From assembly GCA_950106755.1 (NCBI GenBank), contig OX467084.1, positions 37,079,213 through 37,143,212 on the forward strand: 64,000 bases of DNA, given 5' to 3'. Positions 10,301 to 21,267 of this stretch are shown here, piece after piece. The notes beneath the pieces were generated by a model that was given only the letters and a program-made list of their open reading frames with translations, ran no database searches and was not told the DNA's origin. The position numbers were made by a program, and so were the translations under genes. Origin of the DNA: Climacium dendroides (Eukaryota; Streptophyta; Bryopsida; Hypnales; Climaciaceae). Position 1 is the first letter of the stretch. Each line of letters begins with the position of its first letter.

Positions 10301-13300
10301 GTGCCAGGTGTATTCGGAATCCAATAAAAGGAACCTCTTCAATTAGAAGGGAATAGAAAAACACTCCATGATCTCAGACCTGGAGACAAACTTCGAAATG
10401 TTCTCCAAGCTCCAAGTTCAGGAGTTCGTGCACTGCAGACAAACGAACAAACGAACAAACTCAATGCTTGTTCAACAACTGGGAAGCCCCAAATGCATGA
10501 AAATTTCAGTATTTCACTAGATGCATGAAAATTTCAGAATTTCACTATATCATAGTGAAATAAACGCCGTTGGTGGAGACGCTCACTCGCCTACTCCAGA
10601 CTAGTCAAGGCAGCTCATCTTGAATCCCCGGTGGGAAAACTGTACATCTTCGGTACATAGTTCCACGATTGGTGTGTGACCATCTACCCTGGGTGTACAT
10701 TTTACCCACAGTCAATATGCTGTGAGTGACGAACTAACGACATCGTCATACTGTACACGTACTCATAAAGGTTCTAGATCTGGGATTGCAGGTAACTGTA
10801 CTGTACTGTAATAAGATCCGGTGTCTTCCCTTTCCAGGCTAAAATAAAGCAAGACCAATCAACCACTCTTGACTCTTCCTCAATCAAGAGCCAATGTAAA
10901 TAATAACATTGTTACCAATGAGGCATGCAGCGGTCCCTTTTGCATCCTTTAAAGATGACCCCTACAGTGAACAAGTTTGTCTGATATGCGTCCTCTACCA
11001 ACCCCAAATCCTTGAATTAACCGGTAAGTCCCTCTGAGGTATCTAGCAAAATACCTTTCCAGCGTGGGGAGGACCATTGCCTGGTTTTTATGTAATGTTA
11101 TGATGAGGCCATGAGGGCCTAAAGTCAGATGCCCCCATGACAACTAGACGTTAGGGATGGTAACTAATAACGACGAACGAACGGTACGTTCGCAGGCAAG
11201 TGCTCCGACCCTGCGAGCGTTCCACAAGTCCACCTGCTGAAGTTTTTGACTTCGAGTTCAATTGTAATATTCGAGATTATTTGGGAATCAAATCTTTCCG
11301 GATATCAGTAATGTTCCAGATGCCTTCTTTGGACACTGAGATCTACGCCAGTCCTAGTTATCAGTGTCTGAGAATCGCGCCGATGTAACGAACATCACTA
11401 CTGTGGAATCAAGTTAAACGTACTCTGGGGAGGGGTTGGGTTCAGTTGTAATTTCGCAACGTGGGAGCCTGCTGTAAGTAAAAAGACTAACTTATATGAC
11501 TATTTTCGATCCAAATCGTGTATTATGGTCCGGAAAACTCGTGTTTGCACTAGGCTATCCATGTTGGCGGAGGGTGCATGTTCTGTACTGTTCAATCAAA
11601 ATCCAAGGCCCACCCTCGACATTCTAAAAGTGACAAAGGGGAGGATTTGGCTGCTAGCGCGCAGACCAATTCTCCCAATCACTGTTTCACCAGGATGGTT
11701 TATAGTTTCGGTGACAGAATGTTCGCGGGTCGTCTATAAGTTTGGGATTTTTTGGTTTGTTCTACAGTACTGCGGTGTAATCTCACACAAAACATTCGAA
11801 CTGAACGGATCCTCCCTGCACCGGTGACCCAGTTCATGTCTTCCATAATCTAGGTGTGAGCTCAGTAGCTCATGCACTCAGATTGTGGTTCTAATAACTA
11901 CAAAACCCACTACCTGTGATCGATTTCAGGATTTGGCGATCTTGTGGATTCCTCCAAGTGCTATATATTATTATACTCCGCGTCGGCTGTGCACACACGG
12001 CATTTAACTTGCAGTGAGTCGGAGATCGTCGGTTTCAGGCAGTTCCTGTCAACAGTACTCTGTCCACGCCCAGTGCCTTATGTGCAAGGGAGGTTATCCG
12101 CTTTCTGCATCTCTCAATCCATCTTTCTCAATCGCTGCTGCAGGGCGAAGCTCTCTGCTTGGAGAAGTAGATTCGAACATACTACTGAAGCGAGCATTGA
12201 TCCTTGACTCACAAAATCTATTGGAGTCTGAAGGTCAGCCATCTCGAATACCAATTCACGGTTGGCCGGTTGTTTTGCTGCTCGTGTTTCTGCGGTAGAA
12301 TTACTAATGATGTAGGAGTCTCTAGTTAATATCGATAAAACTTTCGGTATTCATGCAGACAGTACAAGAAAGGTGCACTGCGGACTAGCGATACACATGC
12401 CTTGTGTGCCGAGTGTAGTAGTCTTTTGCAAGTATTATTATGTCTCTCCAACACATTTTTTTGGGGGGGAGGGGGCGTTCTGAAGTCCCGTGGAAACGAA
12501 GTCTTCACGTCACTGAAATTTCCACCAGACTTTCTGACTCGAGTTGCTTTGGGAGGTTTTAGAGTGACATACTCTCTAGTTGCTTCGGGAGGTTTTAGAG
12601 TGACATACTCAACTTGTGAAATGTAGGCAGTCTTCATTGATGCTACACTTAGAGTGTTTTCATTCAAAGGCATATTCTTGTTCGTAAACTGAAAGCTGGT
12701 AAAACTGGCACAGGTAAGCACTTTAGAGCAGATTGGCATTCAGATTGAGTCGTGTGGATGTGTTCTAGATTTGATGGGTTTCGTTTCAGATCGAAGTCGT
12801 GAGAATTCCGGAACTCATCGTGCGGTTAGCAAATGTATGGCCGTAAAGAATAGGTACTCGCGCCTCTGTCTCAAAAGTAAATCCGTGATACTCCCTCAGT
12901 TCCCTACGAGAAACCACAGATTTATTTAGAGACAGAGGGAGTAGTAAAGAGACAGTAAGAAAGGTTGACATACATCTAATTTTTTGGCTCGCAGTTAGAT
13001 AGTACAGCCACTTGCTAGACGCAACACAATTCTCCAGATTCATTATGTCGACCGACGGTTGTGCCAATGTTCCAGTCTTCATTGTCATCTCGTTAGATTG
13101 GAGCCAAAATTGTGGCATTCCAATACATGCACAGTGCTCTGAAAACTAGGACAGTCTAGATCTAACGTTCCAGACAACTGAAAATTGCCAATTCCTTGAG
13201 ATTCTGCCACTTTAACGAATACGATTAATTTTCATTCGGTATGAATCCTCTACTTGTTAAAAATCGCCGAGGTAATGATTTTCTTGAAAAGAAAATTGGC

Positions 13301-13431
13301 AGTCTATTAACAGTGCCTGTGCCTGTTCGATCACTCAGGTAGCAGAGCGGGAGTTTTGAATTCATCAGTCGATCTTCAACTTGGGAGGCTGTTCAGAGAC
13401 CTGTTCAAATTCTTAACTAAGACTGGACAAG
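10301..13431. promoter_or_regulatory. Upstream region of the diterpene synthase gene
   Basis: Base composition changes here from AT-rich repeats to more balanced, gene-like DNA. A TATA-like CTATATATTATTA lies near 11961. An open frame from an ATG at 12080 with a donor-like site at about 12233 could belong to an untranslated or alternative first exon, because its encoded text is serine-rich and transit-peptide-like. I could not join it to the main gene with certainty. It also contains a 36-bp tandem duplication (12542-12612, sharing GGGAGGTTTTAGAGTGACAT), a 30-bp duplication (about 10490-10555) and a Stowaway-like MITE. The 100-residue frame at 11525-11827 has no recognisable content. Confidence 0.4.
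12854..12943. mobile_element. 90-bp Stowaway-like MITE
   Basis: Arms at about 12854-12886 and 12915-12943 pair in reverse complement. The right arm read outward is TACTCCCTCTGTCTCTAAAT, and the left arm has TACTC...CTCTGTCTCAAAAGT. TA dinucleotides sit at both ends. TACTCCCTC(C/T)GT followed by an AAATAAAT-like stretch is the end consensus of plant Stowaway (Tc1/mariner) MITEs. A second CTCCCTCAGTTCC copy sits in the centre (from 12889). Confidence 0.65.
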
Positions 13432-16400
13432 ATGGCCTCCGGTTTGATGCACAACTGCACTTTCACTGGGACAAATATAGCCTCCCAGGAATACTTCCGA
13501 GGCCAACCTCTTCGGCTTCCAACCGCTTCGTTTCCTGTTGTCCTGCAGAAGCAGTACTTGCAAGCTGTTGAAGCGGTCCTACAACGCTCTCCGGGTAACT
13601 AATCCTCATGAAGCATACTTGATTACGAAGTCAAGCGATTTATTAATGAACTGATTCAGAGTCCTGGCCTTCTTTGACAGGTAACAGCTCGTATAGCCGA
13701 GTGCCAGGAACGCAGTCTAGCAACAGTGCTACAAACAGACACTCGTACGCAGGCCCTCCGATTCAGAATGCCCCAGGTAATTTAAGGTCAATCTCTTGGA
13801 GAAGAAAGTACGTAACTCTCCTATCCTCACCAGTATCAAAACTCACAAGGGATGAAAGAGACTTAATTCTTAGCAGCAGCTGTGTCAATTAAGTATTTCC
13901 ATTAAGTACAGTCCACCTTTGGATTAAACATCGAGTTTCAATTGTGACACAAGTTCACCCTGCAAATTGTTAAATCTCTTTAGTAGATGTAGATTTTCCG
14001 ATGAAAATTGTAGAACAAACGGCCCAATTCTCCCTACTAGCTGGAATAAGTCCCGGCTGTCAAAATTTGACTCCAGACTCTTACTGTAACAGAAACTAAA
14101 CAGAAATATCACAACGAAATCCAGTTGAACGCGTCGGACTTGTGGCTGGAGACTCTACAGAGGGCAGAGCGCTTCTCCCAGGTATGCAATGAGTCCATTT
14201 TTCAAAGTATCAGACTATCAGTAAACGTTCCAGTAGTTTAAACGTTGCACTAACTTCGTCAAATTGACCTGTTTCAAAGTGCTAAACTTGTGAGTTTCAA
14301 GTTCTCAAGTACTCGAGCAGATCTTAGTTTTCAGTTGGATTTCACTGAAGATTGAATGTGAGGTTTGTAAATATCCACGATCTGAGGTTTCAGTCGGCTT
14401 CTGACGATCCAAAGTTGTGTGTGAATTTGTCAGAAGCCGACTGAAAATGACCAAATGAACAAGTGGATCGAGGAGATCAGAGACTATTTCCGGAACATGA
14501 GTTTGGGCGAAATCTCCGTGTCTGCGTACGACACAGCGTGGGTGGCAAGAGTCCCTGCGTTGGATGGGTCCCCAGGGCCACAGTTTCCGAAGTGTCTGCA
14601 GTGGATTGTGGATCACCAGCTTCCGGATGGCGACTGGGGAGAGCCGGCCTTGTTTCTGGGTTTCGATCGGGCGTGCAGCACGCTGGCGTGCATCATCGCC
14701 TTGCAAGTCTGGGGTTGTGGAGCTCAAAACGTCGAGCTCGGTATGCACAAGGATGAAAGCTTGAAAATTTGGAAAAAAATGGACTATTCCATGAAAAATG
14801 GACTCTGAAAATGGAGTTTTGAGAAAATTGGAGTCCATTTTTTTTTGTGCTAATTTCACGTTATGATCTCCTTTTTACTTGTCCTTTTACCTTTTCTTTT
14901 TCTCTTTTATCATCTTTTTCTGTGTTCTTTTAGTTTCTTGCTGTTGGGAAACTGAATGGGGTTCGTTGCTGGAGGTACATCGGATGAACTTGTTGCTTTC
15001 CCGGCAAGAGCAGAAGTTAGTGCTCTTGTCAGTTTAATGCCTGAGAGGCGAACTAACTGTTTGGATCATATGTTTCTACTGGAGCATAGTTCATTTTCGA
15101 AAGTTTGATGACATTCGGGACAAAGAAGATTCTCACTCCTCCCTATGACCAGTGAAGAAATAAACGTAAAACGATTTCTAGTAGAAAAATGCATTAGAAA
15201 AAAAATTGGTGTGTTTAGCAGTAATTGAATTAACTTGAGTAGTTAGATTCGCAAAGTGAGAAGTTACTAAGTGAAGAGGAAACAAAAGCTAATCTGGTTC
15301 TATGGAACTTCTTACTAGCTTTCTCTTTGCTCTGCAACATTCACTAAAAGGATCAATTAGATTAGTCTTAGTGCTAAAACTGCTTGAGCGGGGAACTACC
15401 TAACCAACTTTTGTTAGAATTAGAAAATAGCGGATTAAAATAGCCCACGGTTACTGTACTAAAAAAGAGGGCAAAATTTGACCCCTTAACTTGCCTAGAC
15501 TCAAGGGAGCTCGGTTTTAAATTGGACCAACGTCAATTTCGTTAATTGGCGGTATTCCACTAATTTCTTCCATGAATCGCGGCCTCAAACGTAAATTTAC
15601 ACCTACCGTAGTTTTAAAAGCTTTGTGTACCTTTGTGTCAGAATTTCACGAGATTGACGATTGCTAAAACACTTCATTGTTTTCTCAGTGGTTTCAGAAA
15701 TTGTTCTCTAGTTGAATCTGCTTTACCAACTGGACCAAGACCAGGACGGAATTAATTAATCATAATTTTGACGTGTGTGGTTTGGATCCATCCAGGAGTG
15801 AAGTTCCTGCAATCGAACATCCAGAAAATGGAAGACGACGACGCATCTCACATGCCGATTGGATTTGAGATTGTGTTTCCTGCTATGCTCGACGATGCCA
15901 AGGCCCTAGGACTGGATTTACCCTACGATGCCCCAATTCTCCAGCAGATCTCGGCTGAAAGAGAGAAGAAAATGAAAAAGTGAGTAGTTTCACTGAAGAA
16001 TCACTTTCTCGCCTGTGCCTGTAATTTCTGAAACACTTGTAATATTTACTAGTACATGGTCTAGTTCGGGAAATATTGCAGTTCATACGAACATATATAT
16101 TGCAAAGTGATCTGCACTTGGTTCACCCTCCAGTGGAATTTGCCATGCATGTCACCTAACACTGTACTCAATGTTCGGTTGATGTGGCATGTTGCCCAAA
16201 TTTGTTCAGTATGACAGTGTTTTAGAGCGTCGAAATTGGGACATTCAAGTACCCAGAGCTTGAAAATCAGGACTGGTGTAGATCTAAGTTTCCAGAAAGT
16301 GCTAATCTCTTGAAATTTCGCCATTTTAACGAATTTGGACTTCAAGATGCTGGTATCTTGAAAGTCAATTTCGTTAAACTGGCAGAAATTCACGACTTTC

Positions 16401-19400
16401 GCTCTTCCAGAAATGTAAAGTCTACAACATTCCTAGCTTCTTAGAGCTTTGTGTAGTTGAATGTCACAATCTCGTTACCCCAAAGTTACAAATTCACAGA
16501 AATTAAAAGTCGGTTTCATTAAATTGGCTGAATTCCACGATTTTGGGATTTTTCAGGGGAAGCGTGGCCTAAATCTTAAATCTACGACAATCTTATTTTT
16601 TAGAGTTTTGTATAGAAAACCCATGGAGATCGTGTACAGTGGGATTAATCTTCACATTCACTATCTGCAGAAACTGAAATTTACATACCAGTTCCTAGAG
16701 CTTTGTGTCGATGAATCCCCCAAACGATCTTTGTCTCCCCCAATTTCTGCCGGTTTAGCGAAATTTGCCAATATTGACAGTACTACAATGTGTCGTATGT
16801 GTGTAATTACCTGTATGTGATTAGGATCCCCATGGAGATGGTGCACAAGTACCCGACGACTCTGCTGCACTCCCTGGAAGGTCTCCACAAGGTCGTGGAC
16901 TGGAACAAGCTCCTGAAGCTGCAGTCGGTGAATGGCTCCTTCCTGTACTCGCCGGCTTCCACGGCGTGCGCGCTCATGTACACCCAAGACCCCAAGTGCC
17001 TGCACTACTTGGAAGATATTCTGGCCAAGTTCAACCACGCGGTGCCCAACGTGTATCCCGTGGACTTGTTCGAGCGTCTGTGGATTGTGGACCGCCTGGA
17101 ACGACTGGGCATATCGCGCTTCTTCCAGCGAGAAATCAGAGACTGCCTCCAATATGTGTACAAGTATGTTTCAATCAATTCAATCACTATTTAATGTTTT
17201 ATATTGTCTGAGAGAGGTATTTTCAGCGATAGGTTGCCGCTGTCTTTCTGTCATTTCTTTGCACCCCTTAGTTCATTAAAATTGCACTTTCTCCCAAGTA
17301 AAAATTAAACTAAGATAGTGTTAGCAGTCAGTAGGATCAGGAAAAGGAAAAGAAGAATGCACAGAAGGAATCCGGTACGGAAATTGGACACATGTCCTTT
17401 TGTGTCCAAATTCCGTTTCTTGTATATGCAGTTTAACTTATTCTATCATCATTGGACGAATCTGACCATATATGCAAAAGAGTGCAAAGCAACGAAGCAA
17501 AGCTTGGAAATATTATCTTTCTAAAATATTGGACGTCAAGCTGATTGAAGCGAAGAATTCATGTGCTAAGTTCCCTTGTGAGTTGCTGCAGATATTGGAA
17601 GGACTACGGCATCGGCTGGGCCAGCAACTCCACGGTGCAAGATGTGGACGACACGGCCATGGGGTTCCGTCTGCTGCGCACGCACGGCTTCGACGTGAAC
17701 GAAGACTGCTTTCGCCAATTCTACAAGGACGGCGAGTTCTTCTGCTTCGCCGGACAGTCCGGCCAAGCGGTGACGGGCATGTTCAATCTCGCTCGAGCCG
17801 CACAAACCATGTTCCCCGGAGAAGCCCTGCTCCACAAGGCCCGCCGCTTCACCCGCCAGTTCCTCCATGCCAAGCACGAGAAGCAAGAATGCCATGACAA
17901 GTGGATCATCACCAAGGATCTCGCCGGCGAGGTACGTGGGCAGACAAGTTGCCTAATAATTTCACTCCGCGTTTTTTTTTGGGAAAGAACAGTAACCATC
18001 CATTAAAGTGCAAGAAGGAGACAGGAACAAGCCTAATCTGGGTCCCAGTAATTGAATTACTTCACTGTTAGAGAATTCCCTACTCAAGCTAGCCGTGAAA
18101 TTCCATGGACTTTGCAATGTGGAATTTGGTCTATGGACTTTTGGAATTCTGTGGTGCTCGCGGACATGATCACGCGTCTTCAATTATTTTGATTGTTAAC
18201 GATCTCATGAGTTTTCGCCAATTTAACGAATTTGACCATGAACTCCATATTCGTTAAAATGTCGGATTTTCAGTCACTAAATTGGCCTGAATCGAAAACT
18301 GGAGAGCAGTTGAACCTTCTGTTAATAGTTTTTGATGTCAAAAGTTCCACCTCAGAATTTATCTGAGTACTTAAAAGTTTACGCTCGATCGAAACACTTA
18401 AAAGTAGTCGTTTTCAGAGTTTTGAGTAGTACCTGAATATCACATCTATGGAATTTCAAAATCGTCCATTTTACCAAAATGGTACATGGCACTACCGACA
18501 TCCCAAGATTATCTCATGCATACTCTTTCCAGTATGTGATACTAGCGAAATTGGCGCAGTTTCAGTCGCGCGAGTGGCACGACGGAAACTGCTTGAGAGA
18601 GAATCCCGTCCTAGTATGTAGTGCTTGAAAATCCTTGTGATCAGACAGCCCCAGCCATTTACACCGATGCAATTGCACAGGGCCCTCAGAAACATTCCAT
18701 CTATAACCTTATGTATGTATTTCTAACGAAAGCCTTTGCAACAAATCTTGGTGCAGTATTGGTGCAGGATACAATATATCTAACGAAAGATTGTGCAATA
18801 TGTCTAACGAAAGATCGATTGTGAGTGCAGGTGGAGTACGCTTTGACCTTCCCCTGGACAGCCTCCCTCCCTCGCCTGGAGCACCGCACCTACTTAGACC
18901 AATACTGCCCCGACGACATCTGGATCGGCAAGTCCCTGTACCGCATGCCCTCCGTCACCAACTCCGTTTTCCTCCACCTCGCCCAGGCCGACTTCAACCT
19001 GTGCCAAGCTCTCCACAAGCAAGAGCTCGAGCAGGTCATCCGCTGGAATGCCAGCTGCCAGTTCCGCGACCTGGAGTTCGCACGGCAGAAGTCCGTGGAG
19101 TGCTTCTTCACCGGCGCAGCCACCATGTTCGAGCCCGAGATGGCGCCTGCGAGGATGGTGTGGGCGCGTTGCTGCGTGCTTACCACGGTGCTGGATGATT
19201 ACTTCGACGACGGGAGTGCGGCGCTGGGGGAGCTGCGGACGTTTCTGGAAGCCGTGCGGAGGTGGGATCCGAGATTGGTCGCGGAGCTTCCGGATCGGGC
19301 TAAAATCTTGTTTAGTGGGCTGTACACGACTGTGAACGCTATTGCCAATGAGGCGCATATTGCGCAGAATCGAGACGTCTCGCACCATCTCCGGCATTAT

Positions 19401-20110
19401 GTAAGAAAATCTCATTTGATCTCTGGTTCCCGGATTGCCGTGAATTCAATCGACGTGATGTGATATGTTTAGATTTTTAAGCCAGCCAGCCAGCCAGCCA
19501 GAACTTACATGTGGAATGGCTGTGTGTTTGAGCAGTGGGACCGATGGCTCACGTCGTGCTTGACTGAAGCCGAATGGGCAGCTGCCGGCTACACCCCGAG
19601 CTTCGGCGAGTACATGGACGTGGCCAACGTGTCCATCGCACTGGAACCCATTGTGCGCACCACGCTCTTCTTCGTCGGCCACAATCTGGACGAGGCTGTG
19701 CTCGACAGCCGCGACTACCACAACGTCATGCATCTCGTCAATCACGTTGGCCGCATCCTCAACGACATCCAAGGAATGAAGGTTTGTAAAATCCCCCTAT
19801 ACCTCCCATGTTATATAATTGGTCATTCCATGGTTATCGCTTACATTTGCCAATTGATATGGTCATAGACGGAGTACTTCGTTAATATGGCGTGCGTCAG
19901 AAACGCCAATTTCGTTAAATTAAAGGAATTCCACGACTTTTACACTTTTCAGGACATCAGAGTGAATCGTAAATCAATCCCTGTCAGTCATAGTTTACAG
20001 AGTGCCAAGATCGTCGGGCATTCAAGTGGAAAAGCTCTAAAATCTAGGACCTATATAGATCTTCAAGACGCGTACTGGAAGAGGGTCAATCTGTTGAAAT
20101 GTAACCATTT
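13118..20110. repeat. Short repeat family scattered through diterpene synthase introns and upstream DNA
   Basis: A palindrome-like core related to GCCAATTTCGTTAAATTGGC recurs in variants near 13190, 15535, 16318, 16370, 16505, 18210, 18250 and 19900. It is often followed by GAATTCCACGACTTT or a close variant. A second module (CATTCAAGT...CTCTAAAATCTAGGAC...TAGATCT) recurs near 13118, 16243 and 20014. It looks like fragments of one small repeat inserted several times. The coordinates mark the span that holds the copies, not one continuous element. Confidence 0.55.
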
Positions 20111-20482
20111 TACTCTTGAAATGTAACCTTTGTAATTATTATAACAATTGGCAGCTGATTCGAAGAATCATGTTGTGTGCAGCGAGAATTAAGCCAAGGA
20201 AAGAAGTCTTCCGTGCAAATCTACATGCTTGAGCACCCCGAAGTCCTGACCGAGGCGGAGGCCATCACTCGCCTCCAAGAGTCCGTGGACAGCACTATGC
20301 AGCAACTCACGTACGAAGTCCTTCGCTTCACTGCATTACCCTCGGCTTGCAAGAGAATTCACTTCAACATGGCTCGTATCATGCACGCGTTCTACCGAGA
20401 CTGCGATGGCTTCTCCTCCGCCACCGCCATGACGGGACTCGTGAAGAAGGTGCTGTTCGAGCCAGTGCCGGAATCATCATAG
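13432..20482 (+). CDS. CPS/KS: Bifunctional ent-copalyl diphosphate synthase / ent-kaurene-type synthase, plastidial
   Basis: Converts geranylgeranyl diphosphate to copalyl diphosphate and then to a kaurane-type diterpene in the plastid, the entry to gibberellin-like/kaurenoic metabolism in mosses. Ten CDS exons with matching phases: 13432-13594, 13681-13776, 14093-14181, 14434-14740, 15796-15979, 16825-17163, 17592-17931, 18831-19400, 19536-19781, 20183-20482; 877 aa, close to the ~880 aa of the moss homologue. The start is ATGGCCTCC, with an in-frame stop 16 bases upstream. Plastid leader with FRGQPLRLP (about 23-31); SAYDTAW (146-152); QLPDGDWGE (178-186). Class II: DVDD (410-413) and a His295/Asn355 pair in LLHSLEG and PNVYPVD, as in ent-CPP synthases. 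Class I: DDYFD (628-632) and ND-IQG-MKRE (772-780), where Gly replaces the usual Ser/Thr, as I remember for the moss enzyme. Cys704 sits at a product-controlling position. Both active sites look intact. Confidence 0.93.
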
Positions 20483-21267
20483 TCCAACTCGATCTGCTAC
20501 TACTAGCTAGCTAGCTAGTTTGTGTGTACGTCATTTTGTACATATTTCGATCTAGCTCATGCAGCAATTGAAAGGGGAGGATAGTTATTTCGATCCTTGC
20601 GGATGTTGATGAGCTGGTCGCATAGCTGAAACAGCACAACGAAATCAAAGGTTGACAGAATTGGTGGAAGTTCAGTCATTGTTTCAGCGGAGTAGATATG
20701 GAGGCGTGACTGTAGACTGAACCAGGCTTTCTGTTGCGGCTGTTGATTTGTACAGTACATGGTGACTCTCGAAATATTGTAATTGCGGCATATTGTTATT
20801 ACAGTATTGTAGTTGCGATACTGGTAATAGACTCATATTCGTTGAAGTAGGGACTCCTAATTTTTAGGGTTTGAATGTTACTAGATTTGTACTCTGCGAC
20901 ACTTCATTTTATTGAATGAGTATTGATATGATTCCCATTGCAGAAGTCTCAGATCCGAATGTTTGGAATGCAAGGGAAGGGATAGACAGAAATTGAGGGA
21001 GGCTTGAAGGTTTGGATTAGAATCCTAATTATAAGCTTGACTTACTTTGGCAAGGCTTGTAGGAACATGAGATAAAGGTTAAAACCCCCAATTTGATCGG
21101 TTATTTGAAATAAAGACTTGTGAGAAGAATTGAAAATGACTTTATATACACATTGAATTCAAAGAATTCCAGCAACTTCGTCAGTGTTCTCCTGTTCAAA
21201 GTACTACCACTACAACGAAGTGAATTTCACATCAAAATACCACAAGAAAAGTCGTGATCTTCACATT
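20483..21267. other. Convergent 3' region between the diterpene synthase and GDSL genes
   Basis: The two stop codons face each other 785 bases apart, so both 3' untranslated regions and polyadenylation signals must lie here. A CTAG/TAGC tetranucleotide run lies just after the synthase stop (about 20502-20520). No further gene is seen. Confidence 0.7.

Noticed and set aside
11525..11827. 100-residue plus-strand frame with an ATG
   Set aside because: No family features, no splice or transcript context; length is compatible with chance in this composition.
12080..12233. Transit-peptide-like frame as the first exon of the diterpene synthase
   Set aside because: The ATG at 13432 gives a leader matching the moss homologue (FRGQPLRLP) and its exon joins in phase, so this frame is not needed. 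It could still be untranslated leader.
14305..14859. 184-residue open frame on the minus strand
   Set aside because: It lies antisense to synthase exon 4, whose plus-strand text has strong family motifs; it is a shadow frame.
18894..19415. 173-residue open frame on the minus strand
   Set aside because: Antisense to synthase exon 8; composition follows from the codon bias of the true strand.
13674..20482. Momilactone-type biosynthetic gene cluster
   Set aside because: No P450 or short-chain dehydrogenase genes appear near the synthase, and its His/Asn pair points to ent- rather than syn-CPP.
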